This document shows positions 11,693 through 11,854 of a stretch of 11,854 bases of DNA, piece after piece. The translations under genes were made by a program, and so were the position numbers. Within the stretch, counting starts at the first letter, position 1. Each line of letters begins with the position of its first letter. The stretch spans positions 1 through 11,854 of the forward strand of contig CABUWD010000066.1 in NCBI GenBank assembly GCA_902495155.1, given 5' to 3'. Source of the stretch: an uncultured Collinsella sp. (lineage in GTDB: Bacteria > Actinomycetota > Coriobacteriia > Coriobacteriales > Coriobacteriaceae). Under the pieces are notes generated by a model. That model was not told the origin of the DNA, ran no database searches, and was given only the letters and a program-made list of their open reading frames with translations.

Positions 11693-11854
11693 GCCGGGAC
11701 CAGGGCCCGCAACAGCCACGCGCCCCCCACATCAGCCCAGCGGCCCCAACCAATAACGGCCCCATCGCAGACCGCTCGCAGCAGCGTCACCGCAGGCGGG
11801 GGCCGGGCGTGGTTTTCAGAACACTCCGCAGACCAGTGTGGCGCCTTGTCCGCG
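11693..11854. other. GC-rich end of window, no gene recognised
   Basis: Short open frames exist on both strands but are compositionally biased, lack a credible ribosome binding site and resemble no family I know. The stretch may be intergenic or belong to a gene that lies mostly outside the window. Nothing further can be supported. Confidence 0.5.

Noticed and set aside
11467..11790. 107-codon minus-strand open frame overlapping the ogt start
   Set aside because: Runs across the ogt start, promoter and hairpin pair in another frame, is Trp/Arg/Leu-rich and has no plausible family.

Overview
The window is high-GC bacterial DNA with the gene style of a gut actinobacterium of the class Coriobacteriia, most likely a Collinsella-like organism. 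This is inferred from the general look of the proteins, the GC-rich codon use that leaves long open frames on the opposite strand, and intergenic spacers rich in inverted repeats; no marker gene here proves the taxon. All genes look chromosomal and housekeeping or accessory-metabolic. I see no phage, conjugation, CRISPR, insertion-sequence transposase, tRNA or rRNA.

Layout. (1) 3-395 (+): the C-terminal end of a D-2-hydroxyacid dehydrogenase, cut by the window start. (2) 396-647: convergent spacer with two terminator-type hairpins and one copy of a dispersed intergenic repeat. (3) 648-2033 (-): M18-family zinc aminopeptidase, divergent from (4) 2195-3280 (+), a membrane-anchored choloylglycine-hydrolase-like Ntn hydrolase. 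(5) 3420-4499 (+): 6-phosphofructokinase of the mixed ATP/PPi type. (6) 4500-5006: a 507-nt convergent spacer packed with inverted repeats, namely a 23-bp perfect inverted repeat, a 211-bp segment bounded by imperfect 29-bp inverted repeats, and a strong minus-strand terminator. (7) 5007-8479 (-): a two-gene ABC exporter operon, ATPase first and then a large FtsX/MacB-type permease. (8) 8751-9389 (+): a GyrI-like small-molecule-binding protein whose promoter region carries a perfect 14-bp palindrome of the Gram-positive LexA (SOS) box type. (9) 9560-10810 (+): a CLC-family anion transporter with filter residues unlike chloride CLCs and closer to the fluoride branch. (10) 10955-11533 (-): an O6-alkylguanine-DNA alkyltransferase (ogt). 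(11) 11534-11854: ogt promoter region, two tandem 29-nt hairpins with a compensatory base-pair change, then GC-rich DNA with nothing recognised.

How the parts fit. The aminopeptidase, Ntn amidohydrolase and phosphofructokinase fit peptide/amide and sugar catabolism but do not form one pathway here. The ABC pair is the only clear operon. The GyrI-like protein with its SOS-type operator and ogt both point to DNA-damage or xenobiotic response, though they are separated by the CLC gene and lie on opposite strands. The most noteworthy material is regulatory and repeat structure in the spacers rather than an undescribed multigene system; I did not find convincing evidence for a new multigene system.
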